A model generated the notes under the pieces. The model had not been told where the DNA came from. It saw only the letters and a list, made by a program, of their open reading frames with translations, and made no database searches. Shown piece after piece: positions 8,201-16,743 of a stretch of DNA of 64,000 nucleotides. Origin of the DNA: CAVVIO01 sp963748095 (GTDB taxonomy: Bacteria; Bacteroidota; Bacteroidia; Bacteroidales; UBA10428); assembly GCA_963748095.1 (NCBI GenBank), contig CAVVIO010000019.1, positions 111,652 through 175,651 of the forward strand. Reading direction: 5' to 3'. Position 1 is the first letter of the stretch. Each line of letters opens with the position of its first letter. A program made the translations under genes and the position numbers.

Positions 8201-11200
8201 ATGAAAAAATTTTGTAATAGGATTGTATTGTTGCTTTTTAACACCAACAACAAAACCTTAATTATCATGAAATTTGCTATCCTACTAACCTTATTTTGTA
8301 CACTACCTGTATCTGCTTCGCTTTACTCGCAGGATACAAAACTGAATTTATCTGCAAAAGATAAAACACTCCGTGAAGTAATAAAGATGATCGAAAATCA
8401 TAGTGACTTTCGGTTTTTCTTTAGTGATGATTACGTCGATCTAAACAAAAAAATTGACCTTACAGTCAAAAATAAAAACATCAAAGATGTATTAACTGAT
8501 TTGTTAGTCGATGGTACAGTGACTTATAAAGTCCTGGATAATAATGTAATTGTAATAACACCAAATGCTAAAAAACAAACCAATGAGATTTCCGGAACGA
8601 TTACCGATGCTCAGAGCGGGGACCCATTACCCAGCGTCAACATTCTGATTAAAGGAACAACAAAGGGGACGGTTTCTGATCTGAAAGGTAATTATACGAT
8701 AGCTGCCAACCCGGGCGAAACACTTGTTTTCAGTTACATCGGTTATCTATCTGAAGAAGTTGTAGTTTCGAGCCAGACAGAGGTGAATATTAAGTTGGCT
8801 CCCGATCTTCAGCAATTGGATGAAATTGTGGTAGTAGGTTATGGAGCTGTTAAAAAACGCGACCTCACAGGTTCTGTCAGCAGCATGAACAATGAAATGG
8901 TAACATCCAAAGGTACTGCAAGCCCAATGTCGGCCGTTCAGGGGCAGGCTGCCGGAGTTGACATTTCTGCATCTACCGGACGTGCAGGAGAAAACTATAA
9001 AATTCAGATCCGTGGTGTCAACACACTTTCTACAGGAACAGCCAGGGATCCGCTATACGTTGTTGACGGGATATTTACTGATAATATAAATTTTCTCAAT
9101 CCCCAGGAAATCGAACGTATCGACATTTTGAAAGACGCCTCTTCGACAGCAATCTACGGATCGAGAGGGTCAAATGGTGTAGTTATAGTTACTACACGAA
9201 GAGGCAGTGATATTAAATCAAAAGCCGAGATTTCTTATGACGGGTATTATGGAGTACGTCAGGTTGCCAGAATGCCCGATTTTATGAGTGGTGATCGCTG
9301 GTGGGAATATCGTCAGGATGCATATGTTACAGGTTATGAACTGAGTGGAGCAACTAATTACAGAGATGATGTATTAAGTACCACGCAATATAGTACTAGT
9401 TCTGTCCTCAGGGATCGTATTGACAATAAAGACTATACCGACTGGCCTTCTTTATTCCAGCGGACAGGTAATCAACAAAATCATTTCCTTACCATTTCCG
9501 GACAAAGAAATGATGTATCTTACATCATCGGGATTGGATACCAGGATGAAAAGGGAAACATTACCAGGGAATGGAATAAAAAATACAATTTAAAAGCTAG
9601 CATTGTCAACAAAATCTCTGACAAATGGAATTCCGGGATAAATATTAATTTATCTTACGGAGAATTGGAAATGGGTAACCCAACGGCAATCCAGACAGCA
9701 TATAGAATGGCTCCGTTGCTTGCACCCTACGATTCAACAGGAGCCTTGGTTTTCCAACCGGGTAAATATGCCGGGATTAGTTTTACCAGTAGTGTTAATC
9801 CTTTATGGAATCAAAATGACGCATATGATAATACAAATACATTCCAGGGATTATCCAATATATACCTGGAATTTAAACCTGTTCAATGGATATCTTTGAA
9901 ATCCACTCTTTCCACAGGTATTAAAAATATAAGAAATGGACAGTATTTTGGTTCTCATACGTCCCAAAGGACTTTAAAGGATCCGTCAGCGTCCTTAAAT
10001 AAATCAACATATTTTGATTATACATGGGATAATCAGTTAAATGTTACAAAAGAATTCAACGGACATAGTTTCAATTTCATGGGGATGCAAAGTGTTTATT
10101 ATACCAGGTATGAAAATTCTTTTATAAATGTTCAGAATTTACCCTATGATTCCAAGTTTGATAATCTTGGTTCAGCAACAACCATAGATGGTGTTGGAAG
10201 TTTATATCAGAAAACGACCCTGGTTTCATTAATAACCAGATTGAATTATGCCTACAAGGATAAATACCTGGTCACTATTTCTGATCGATGGGATGGTTCC
10301 TCAAAATTAGCGGCAGGTCATCAATGGACCTCTTTCCCGTCTTTCGCGCTGGCCTGGCGGGTATCGGCTGAAGATTTTATGCAATCCCTCGATTTCCTGT
10401 CAAGTCTGAAAGCACGTGTCAGTTATGGATTTGTTGGAAATGATAATATTCCTCCATATCTTACTCAGTCCAATGCCGGATTAGTGAGAAAATATGATTT
10501 TCTTGGCGTTTACTCGCCCGGAAATGAATCAACGGGACTGGCCAATAAAGTACTTACCTGGGAAAGATCGCATGAACTGGATGCCGGATTGGATTTTGGA
10601 TTTATCCAGGGCAGAATTTATGGTACCGTCGATTTCTACAATAAATTATCAGAAAAACTTCTGATGCAGCGAAAACTCCCATTCGAATCTGGCTGGAACC
10701 TTATTTGGGATAATGTTGGTTCTGTTAGAAATAAAGGTGTGGAATTATCTCTGACAACAGTTAATATAGATTCGAAAAACTTCAACTGGACAACCTCCTT
10801 CAATTTTTCGAAGAATAAAAATGAAATCGTTGAATTATATGGTGAGAAGGTAGATGATATAGGTAATAACTGGTTTATTGGTAACCCTGTAAATGTTATT
10901 TATAACTATAATATGATCGGGATTTGGCAGGAATCTGAACGGGCCCAGGCTCTTACTTATGGCCAGTTACCGGGCCAGGCAAAAGTTTTAGACGCCGACA
11001 ACAGTGGCGCTATTGAAGCCGGTAAAGATAAGATGATACTTGGCTCTCCTGATCCGGACTGGATTGGAGGTTTTTCGACAACAGTACAATTTAAAAACTT
11101 CGACCTTTCGGGTTCACTGTATACAAAACAAGGTGTTTTCCTGTTAAGCTACTTTCATCAGAATTTTGCAAATGTTGATGACAGGGGCAGGCAAAAATTC

Positions 11201-11536
11201 GACATTAATTTTTATATGCCGGCAAATGAAATGACTCCTGCACATGCATCCAATGAATATCCGCAGCCGAAAAATGTGGGACCTTATTACCAGGACGTAG
11301 GATATTACAGAGATGCTTCCTTTGTGAAAGTGAAGAATATTTCTTTGGGTTATACCTTCGACAATACACTGGTAAAAAAGATGTCTCTGAACAGCTTGCG
11401 ATTGTATGTAAACGTGTTGAATCCATTTGTATTTACCAAGTACGACGGGTTTGATCCGGAATGGGCAGACGCAACCTATGCCAACGGAGGTGTAAGTTCG
11501 GTTACATACCAGTTTGGTGTAAATGTGAAGTTTTAA
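8201..11536 (+). CDS. SusC/RagA-family TonB-linked outer membrane transporter with signalling STN domain
   Basis: This is a 1111-residue outer membrane protein. After a signal peptide (ending near residue 44) come an STN signalling domain (about 50-125, LREVIKMIENHSDFRFFFSDD) and a carboxypeptidase-regulatory-like domain (about 130-195, GTTKGTVSDLKGNYTI). The TonB-box-like LDEIVVVGYG near 207-216 precedes a plug (DPLYVVDGIFTDNI, GSRGSNGVVIVTTRRG) and a 22-strand barrel ending in a terminal aromatic residue (QFGVNVKF). The STN domain marks it as a transducer to the FecR protein upstream. With SusD it forms a glycan or peptide importer. No glycoside hydrolase is adjacent, so the ligand is unknown. 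Confidence 0.96.
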   Translation: MKKFCNRIVLLLFNTNNKTLIIMKFAILLTLFCTLPVSASLYSQDTKLNLSAKDKTLREVIKMIENHSDFRFFFSDDYVDLNKKIDLTVKNKNIKDVLTDLLVDGTVTYKVLDNNVIVITPNAKKQTNEISGTITDAQSGDPLPSVNILIKGTTKGTVSDLKGNYTIAANPGETLVFSYIGYLSEEVVVSSQTEVNIKLAPDLQQLDEIVVVGYGAVKKRDLTGSVSSMNNEMVTSKGTASPMSAVQGQAAGVDISASTGRAGENYKIQIRGVNTLSTGTARDPLYVVDGIFTDNINFLNPQEIERIDILKDASSTAIYGSRGSNGVVIVTTRRGSDIKSKAEISYDGYYGVRQVARMPDFMSGDRWWEYRQDAYVTGYELSGATNYRDDVLSTTQYSTSSVLRDRIDNKDYTDWPSLFQRTGNQQNHFLTISGQRNDVSYIIGIGYQDEKGNITREWNKKYNLKASIVNKISDKWNSGININLSYGELEMGNPTAIQTAYRMAPLLAPYDSTGALVFQPGKYAGISFTSSVNPLWNQNDAYDNTNTFQGLSNIYLEFKPVQWISLKSTLSTGIKNIRNGQYFGSHTSQRTLKDPSASLNKSTYFDYTWDNQLNVTKEFNGHSFNFMGMQSVYYTRYENSFINVQNLPYDSKFDNLGSATTIDGVGSLYQKTTLVSLITRLNYAYKDKYLVTISDRWDGSSKLAAGHQWTSFPSFALAWRVSAEDFMQSLDFLSSLKARVSYGFVGNDNIPPYLTQSNAGLVRKYDFLGVYSPGNESTGLANKVLTWERSHELDAGLDFGFIQGRIYGTVDFYNKLSEKLLMQRKLPFESGWNLIWDNVGSVRNKGVELSLTTVNIDSKNFNWTTSFNFSKNKNEIVELYGEKVDDIGNNWFIGNPVNVIYNYNMIGIWQESERAQALTYGQLPGQAKVLDADNSGAIEAGKDKMILGSPDPDWIGGFSTTVQFKNFDLSGSLYTKQGVFLLSYFHQNFANVDDRGRQKFDINFYMPANEMTPAHASNEYPQPKNVGPYYQDVGYYRDASFVKVKNISLGYTFDNTLVKKMSLNSLRLYVNVLNPFVFTKYDGFDPEWADATYANGGVSSVTYQFGVNVKF

Positions 11537-11557
11537 CTTAACCTAAAATTGCAAAAA

Positions 11558-13261
11558 ATGAAAAGATTATTATTTATAATAGGAATATTAGGTTTTCTCA
11601 CTGTAAGTTGCGACAAATACCTTACAGAGGATAACCCGGGAAACGTTGTTTCTGAAGAGTTTTATCTAACGCAAAGCGGATATGAATCCCTTGTAAATAC
11701 ATGCTATTCACAGTTAAGAATAATTTATGGAAAAGCTCCCTGGATGTTTTGTGCCGGTACCGATTTATACGTAGAGGGCAGAAATCCTCAACCCGAAGGA
11801 TTAAGCCAGTATCGTAACCTTACTCCTGAAGATACAATTGTGAGGAATCTTTATTACAATTGTTACCATGCCATACAAATGTGTAATACCGCATTGTATT
11901 ACAACGATAAAACAGAACAAACCGATTTATTACCACAACGAAAAGGGGAAGTTGAATTTTTAAGAGCATATTTCTATTTCCTATTGGTACAAACATATGG
12001 AGGTGTAGCAATAAGCAATGATTACATAGAAGCACCTAAAACTTCTTTTGACAGAAATACGGCAGAAGAAGTGTATGCGGCTATTATTCAGGATTTGAAA
12101 GACGCATTGGACCTTGTGCCGGAATATACCGGCAGTTATGATGGCAGAGTAGATAAAAGAGCTGTTCGCCATTATCTTGCCAAAGTATATCTGACTAGAG
12201 GTTATGAAAGTTTCGGAACCTCTCAGGATTTTACGGATGCTGCTACTTTTGCAGATGCAGCTATTAATAGCCAATCCCTTAATATATCTTTTGAGGACTT
12301 GTTCTTCCCTGGAAATGAACTCAATGAAGAAGTAGTATTTTCTGTACAGTATGATCCGTCTTCTGTTACTGCAGCTTCACAAGAGACAAGTAACCTCACC
12401 TGGCACGGAAACTGGCAGAATGGTTACTTTGGCCCTTACCACGGAGGTGAAGGCGCTGCATATGGGTATCCATGGCAATCGTATAATTTATGTCCTGACA
12501 TGGAACTGTTCGATCTGTTTACCGAAGATGACTCCCGGTTCAATGCTACATTCATGATTAATATTTATGGCGATTTCGAAGGGACTAAATACATCGGACG
12601 GTATTACGATTATTATGATAAAAGTGCCGACCGGGCAAATTTAAACATAGCATATTATTATGCACCAAAATGGGCTCCCGATACTGCTGCCTGGAGAGCT
12701 GCCGATCCGGCCCACCGCTCTGCAACAATAATTTATCCTTATTCCCAGGACTGGGAAGCTGCTCCGACATCGAACAGAGACAACCAAACTCCGGGTATTA
12801 AGAAATTCGATGATCCGAAAAGTGAATTTGCTACTAACATCGGAACCAGTACCAGGGACTTATTCCTTGCCAGGCTGGGTGAAACATATCTGATCGCCGC
12901 AGAGGCTTATTTTAAAGCAGGTAGCATGGGAAATGCCGTAGACCGAATTAACGAAGTAAGAAGGCGTGCAGCCAATCCGAGTGCAGATTTATCAATTACT
13001 GCCAGTGATCTGAATATCGATTTTATATTGGATGAACGTGCCAGGGAACTTGCCGGTGAATACCACAGATGGTTCGATCTGAAACGTACAGGAAAATTAA
13101 TGGAAAGGGCTCATCTTTATAATAAAGATATTAAAAAGTGGTATGATCTCTCAATCGATCCTTTCCTGGGTACCGGCGGTAACTTTAAAATCTTGCGGCC
13201 AATTCCGCAGGCAGCCCTCGATCTGAATAAAGGGAATTATTCTCAGAACCCTGGATATTAG
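11558..13261 (+). CDS. SusD/RagB-family nutrient-binding outer membrane lipoprotein
   Basis: The protein has a lipoprotein signal ending in the lipobox LTVSC, so it is anchored to the outer membrane and capped on the SusC barrel. The SusD core shows an N-terminal TPR-like part with GEVEFLRAYFYFLLVQTYGG and a C-terminal RagB/SusD signature with ETYLIAAEAYFKAG, INEVRRRAA and FILDERARELAGEYHRWFDLKRTGKL. I chose the ATG at 11558 rather than the in-frame TTG at 11549 because it gives a clean signal peptide. It follows susC by 21 bp and is closed by a strong terminator. Substrate specificity cannot be read from the sequence. Confidence 0.95.
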   Translation: MKRLLFIIGILGFLTVSCDKYLTEDNPGNVVSEEFYLTQSGYESLVNTCYSQLRIIYGKAPWMFCAGTDLYVEGRNPQPEGLSQYRNLTPEDTIVRNLYYNCYHAIQMCNTALYYNDKTEQTDLLPQRKGEVEFLRAYFYFLLVQTYGGVAISNDYIEAPKTSFDRNTAEEVYAAIIQDLKDALDLVPEYTGSYDGRVDKRAVRHYLAKVYLTRGYESFGTSQDFTDAATFADAAINSQSLNISFEDLFFPGNELNEEVVFSVQYDPSSVTAASQETSNLTWHGNWQNGYFGPYHGGEGAAYGYPWQSYNLCPDMELFDLFTEDDSRFNATFMINIYGDFEGTKYIGRYYDYYDKSADRANLNIAYYYAPKWAPDTAAWRAADPAHRSATIIYPYSQDWEAAPTSNRDNQTPGIKKFDDPKSEFATNIGTSTRDLFLARLGETYLIAAEAYFKAGSMGNAVDRINEVRRRAANPSADLSITASDLNIDFILDERARELAGEYHRWFDLKRTGKLMERAHLYNKDIKKWYDLSIDPFLGTGGNFKILRPIPQAALDLNKGNYSQNPGY

Positions 13262-13390
13262 ACAGCAATTGGCTTTATGATCTGTAATATCCTGACCAAA
13301 CGTTTTCGGTATATAGGATTTATAAATAGGTAGAAACACTCTCATAAAACTATCAGGCCAGGTATTACAGATCAAATTGTGTTTATTCAA

Positions 13391-13430
13391 GCAGCCTTAT
13401 GAAACAAGAACATAAGGCTGCTTTTATTTT
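13391..13430 (+). terminator. Intrinsic terminator after susD
   Basis: GCAGCCTTATG (13391-13401) pairs perfectly over 11 bp with CATAAGGCTGC (13411-13421) around a 9-nt loop and is followed by TTTTATTTTTTT. This is a textbook rho-independent terminator ending the sigma-fecR-susCD unit ahead of the convergent radical SAM gene. Confidence 0.93.
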
Positions 13431-13552
13431 TTTATTAGTCAGGATAATTGCAATAGGAAATCTATAAGCTTAAAGTTAAGATCCCTGAAAAATTTTCAGA
13501 AAATCCTTATGAGAAGATTTAATATTTTTAAAAATATACCAGAAATGGAATT

Positions 13553-14557
13553 TCATTGACTGTTAATTATCACACGGTTCCCGCAATTCATACATTCCCC
13601 TTCCTGATTGATACCCGTTGTCTCAATTTGGTATCCGTTTCTTTTAATCAAAACCGAACGGCATTTATGACACCTGGTGTTCTGAAAATCTTTAAGGCTG
13701 ATATTTCCTACATAAACATAATTCAATTTCTTTTTGGCAATCTGGTATAGTTTACTCAATGTATCCGCATCTGTCGATGGGATGTTCATTTTATACATGG
13801 GGTAATAGCGTGACAAATGCAGAACGGTATTTTTACCCAACTCACCGGAAATCCAGCTTACCATATCCCTGAATTCTTCTTCCTGATCATTTTGTGTGGG
13901 AATTACCAGGTTAGTTATTTCCAAATGTTTCTTATGTCCTGCTATTACTTTCAGTGCATGTTTTACCGGCTCCAAACCAGCCCCTGTCACATCTTTGTAA
14001 AACCGGTTATTAAAAGCTTTCAGATCAATATTAAAAGCATCCATGTATTTAAACAATTCAACGAGAGGCTCCTCGTTAATAAAGCCATTCGAGACCATCA
14101 CATTTTTCATGCCTGCATCATGAATTTCTTTTGAAACATTTAATACATATTCATACCAGACTGTAGGCTCGTTGTAAGTGTAAGCCACCCCAATATTCCG
14201 GGATCGCGAACGGGCTATATCCACAATTTTTGAAACTGTGTAGTGATTTTCGTATGGAAAATCATCCATATTGGCTTGTGAGATTTGCCAGTTCTGACAA
14301 CATTTGCATCGCATATTGCATCCTACCGAACCGAGTGATAAAATCTGTGAACCGGGATAAAAATGATAAAGTGGTTTTTTTTCAATCGGATCGAAATTAA
14401 GTGCAGATAAATTTCCATAACTGCGGGCATATAAAGTTCCTTCCTCATTTTCCCTTACCTTGCAAATACCTGAAGTCCCCTCTTTTATCAAACAATTATG
14501 CGGGCATAACGAACATTTAATTTTCCCTTTTACTTTTGAATAATATAAAGCTTCCAC
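13553..14557 (-). CDS. AmmeMemoRadiSam-type radical SAM enzyme (PflA-like)
   Basis: This 334-residue protein has the radical SAM cluster motif CNMRCKCCQNW near residues 79-89. An N-terminal CSLCPHNC...GICKVR cysteine segment precedes it, followed by the barrel motifs GVAYTYNEPTVWYEY, MVSNGFI and FNIDLKA. The C-terminus adds a zinc-ribbon pair (CHKC...CMNCG). The order and motifs match the AmmeMemoRadiSam family, which usually travels with MEMO1 and AMMECR1 homologues. Neither partner is in this window, so here it is an orphan. Reaction and substrate are not known from sequence; relation to pyruvate formate-lyase activases suggests glycyl-radical or peptide modification. Confidence 0.9.
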   Translation of the reverse strand: MEALYYSKVKGKIKCSLCPHNCLIKEGTSGICKVRENEEGTLYARSYGNLSALNFDPIEKKPLYHFYPGSQILSLGSVGCNMRCKCCQNWQISQANMDDFPYENHYTVSKIVDIARSRSRNIGVAYTYNEPTVWYEYVLNVSKEIHDAGMKNVMVSNGFINEEPLVELFKYMDAFNIDLKAFNNRFYKDVTGAGLEPVKHALKVIAGHKKHLEITNLVIPTQNDQEEEFRDMVSWISGELGKNTVLHLSRYYPMYKMNIPSTDADTLSKLYQIAKKKLNYVYVGNISLKDFQNTRCHKCRSVLIKRNGYQIETTGINQEGECMNCGNRVIINSQ

Positions 14558-14804
14558 GAACTTTCCGGATTATATGAATTTTCAGGTTCGTTTTTAACCT
14601 GTAATTTAGTAAAATTCATGATGTTTTCGATCCATTAAATTTAAAAAATATGTAAACCATTTACACAATTTCCAGGAACATTTTGTGAAAAGAAAATGGA
14701 TATAACAGCTATGCATTTATTTCAACTGGAATTTAAACATTTTAGAGACATAAAAATACGTTAACAATTAATCGTTAATCCGATTAAAGGCCGTTCAATT
14801 TTTA

Positions 14805-14812
14805 TAAATTTG
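14805..14812 (+). promoter_or_regulatory. Bacteroidetes -7 box TAAATTTG upstream of the aldolase operon
   Basis: A perfect TAnnTTTG match lies 38 bp before the HAD remnant ORF. Initiation near 14817 would give a leader of about 33 nt. No -33 TTG is present at 19-21 bp spacing, so support is partial. Confidence 0.42.
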
Positions 14813-14849
14813 TTAGGTCATGTAATCTTACAATTAATTTCTGATCCGG

Positions 14850-15032
14850 ATGATTAAAAAACATATTGAGACTATCAGACAAAAAAACGGATTCATTATT
14901 GATATGGATGGGGTAATTTATCATGAAAATAAATTACTCCCGGAGGTGAAAGAATTTGTGAAATGGCTGACAGATGAAAAAAAAGGTTTGTTTTTCTTAC
15001 TGACCAAAACACATATTATCAGGAGTAGTTGA
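14850..15032 (+). pseudogene. Truncated NagD-like (HAD-IIA) phosphatase remnant
   Basis: The 60-residue ORF contains a clear HAD motif I, GFIIDMDGVIYHENKLLP, continuing into FVKWLTDEKKGLFFLLTK, which lines up with the first ~50 residues of NagD-type phosphatases (normally about 260 residues and continuing FLTNN). The reading frame then departs and stops at 15032. The next gene begins only 33 bp later, so the catalytic Lys and second Asp motifs are absent. It is best read as the 5' stub of a deleted phosphatase gene at the head of the aldolase operon. A functional micro-protein is unlikely. Confidence 0.75.
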
Positions 15033-15065
15033 CCTGGTATAACAATAATAATCTTATTTATAACA

Positions 15066-15719
15066 ATGTCTGATCAATCATACAAAAAATACAAAAAAGA
15101 AGTTGCCGGTTATATGCGCAGGCTTTATAAAAAAAACCTGACTACCGCTTCAGGAGGAAATATCAGCATGAAGCTGGAAAATGGCCGGATACTTATTACA
15201 CCATCGGGAACTGATAAAGGAAAAATAAAGGGAAATCAGATTTGCATATTATCTGAGAATGGCGAAAATATAACGGAAGGGTACAGAGTAAGCATGGAAA
15301 CCGCAATGCACCTTGCTATTTTCAAAATAAGACCGGAAGTAACAGCCATTGTTCATGCACACCCGCCCATAGCATCGGCATTTACTGCGCTGGATAAAGA
15401 TATTGACTGTACACTGACGGCTGAGGCAAGAGCAGTAATCGGAAAACCCGAAAAAGCGCCTTATGCGCTGATGGGAACTGCCGAACTGGCAACAGCAGTT
15501 GCAAAGGTTGCAGCTAATGCCAATGTTATTCTGCTGCAAAACCACGGTATTCTGTGCATGGGAGAAACAATGTTAATGGCTTTCGATCGTATGGAAGTAT
15601 TGGAGTCGTGCGCTAAAATGACGGTTGTAGCTGAATTAATGAAAGAAATAAAACCACTTTCCCGGGAACAACTGAAAGCAATCGATGTTTTAATGGGTAA
15701 AACTCCTGAAAATGATTAA
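15066..15719 (+). CDS. Class II aldolase/adducin-family protein (L-fuculose-phosphate aldolase-like)
   Basis: This 217-residue zinc-dependent class II aldolase has TASGGNISMKLENGRILITPSG near residues 27-48, which binds the phosphate. The catalytic Glu lies in VSMETAMH near 76, the zinc ligands in IVHAHPP (HxH near 95-97), and the third His in LLQNHGI near 158. FucA-type enzymes split a ketose 1-phosphate into DHAP and an aldehyde. It overlaps the following HAD gene by 8 bp, so the two are translationally coupled. With the nearby fusion protein this gives two aldolase domains in one locus. The true substrate could be fuculose-, ribulose- or 5-deoxy-sugar 1-phosphate. Confidence 0.88.
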   Translation: MSDQSYKKYKKEVAGYMRRLYKKNLTTASGGNISMKLENGRILITPSGTDKGKIKGNQICILSENGENITEGYRVSMETAMHLAIFKIRPEVTAIVHAHPPIASAFTALDKDIDCTLTAEARAVIGKPEKAPYALMGTAELATAVAKVAANANVILLQNHGILCMGETMLMAFDRMEVLESCAKMTVVAELMKEIKPLSREQLKAIDVLMGKTPEND

Positions 15720-16356
15720 AGGTATATTATTTGATATGGATGGAGTATTAGTCGATTCGGAAGAACTTATTTTCCTTGCAGCAAAAAAAATGTTCGAGGA
15801 GAAAGGGGTAAAAGTAAACCGTGAAGATTTTCTTCCCTACATAGGAACCGGAGAAAACAGTTATTTATCGAATGTAGCCGAAAAATATGGATATTCTATT
15901 CAAATTGAACGGGATAAAGCCAGAACCTATGAGCTGTACGATGACCTTTCGGAAGAACATTTGACATTACTACCTGGGGTAGAAAATTTTATAAAGAAAT
16001 GTAAAGACAAGAAGCTTAAACTTGCTATTGCTACCAGCGCAGATGAATTTAAACTTAAAGTAAACCTTAGAAAATTAAATAATGTCTCCTCTTTTTTTGA
16101 TGCAACCATCAATGGATCTGAGATCAAAAGAAAAAAACCTTTTCCGGATATATATTTAGAAGCAGCTCACAGATTGAATCTGGATCCTTCCGAATGTCTT
16201 GTTGTGGAAGATGCTGTAAGCGGAATTAAAGCAGCAAAAGCTGCTAATGCAAAATGCCTAGCACTGACAACCTCATTTCTCAAAAAAGAATTATCAGAAG
16301 CCGACTGGATATGCACCAATCTTTCGGAAGCTCCTGATGAATCGATAAACTGGTAA
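15712..16356 (+). CDS. HAD-IA hydrolase, beta-phosphoglucomutase-like
   Basis: This 214-residue protein has motif I FDMDGVLVDSEE (Asp8, Asp10), motif II LAIATSADEF near residue 105, motif III Lys in KRKKPFPDIY near 142, and motif IV CLVVEDAVSGIKAAKAA near 163. The sequence around motif IV (VVEDAxxGIxAAxAA) is typical of the PGMB/2-deoxyglucose-6-phosphatase group. The start ATG overlaps the stop of the aldolase gene, so expression is coupled. It probably removes phosphate from, or isomerises, a sugar phosphate in the same pathway. Phosphatase is more likely than mutase in this context, but the sequence does not decide. Confidence 0.87.
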   Translation: MIKGILFDMDGVLVDSEELIFLAAKKMFEEKGVKVNREDFLPYIGTGENSYLSNVAEKYGYSIQIERDKARTYELYDDLSEEHLTLLPGVENFIKKCKDKKLKLAIATSADEFKLKVNLRKLNNVSSFFDATINGSEIKRKKPFPDIYLEAAHRLNLDPSECLVVEDAVSGIKAAKAANAKCLALTTSFLKKELSEADWICTNLSEAPDESINW

Positions 16357-16376
16357 ACTATATAAACCCTTTTATT

Positions 16377-16496
16377 ATGAATTACAAAAAAACGAAAAAA
16401 CCCGATGTTGAAATCACCAATGAACCAATGGTATCCAATACTCGGGTAAAGATGAAAAAGAATAAGGTGTCTGCTTATCTCAAGATTTCACCATAA
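16377..16496 (+). CDS. Small hypothetical Lys-rich ORF
   Basis: An ATG-started 39-codon frame begins MNYKKTKKPDVEITNEPMV and ends SAYLKISP before TAA. It lies 20 bp after the HAD gene on the same strand. It has no recognised domain, signal peptide or membrane helix, and about a quarter of its residues are lysine. It may be a small protein cotranscribed with the aldolase genes or chance open sequence. The rest of the 387-bp gap up to 16743 shows nothing else. Confidence 0.25.
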   Translation: MNYKKTKKPDVEITNEPMVSNTRVKMKKNKVSAYLKISP

Positions 16497-16743
16497 ACTT
16501 ATGTTCATGAATATTAGGCCAGGAATTAAACCTTTTATGTTAAATAATACCTGCGCTTATTGTATTTTTTTCAGTTGCCTTTATATGTTTTGTATAAAAT
16601 TTCGTTATACAACTGACAATTTGTATTTCTGATTTGTTTATAAATAAAACAGCGATTGGATTATTTTCTTTCTGAACATTAATTGTTAATTGACAGGTAT
16701 AATAATGATAATGGAAAATATTTAAAACCCTATTATTAAGAAA

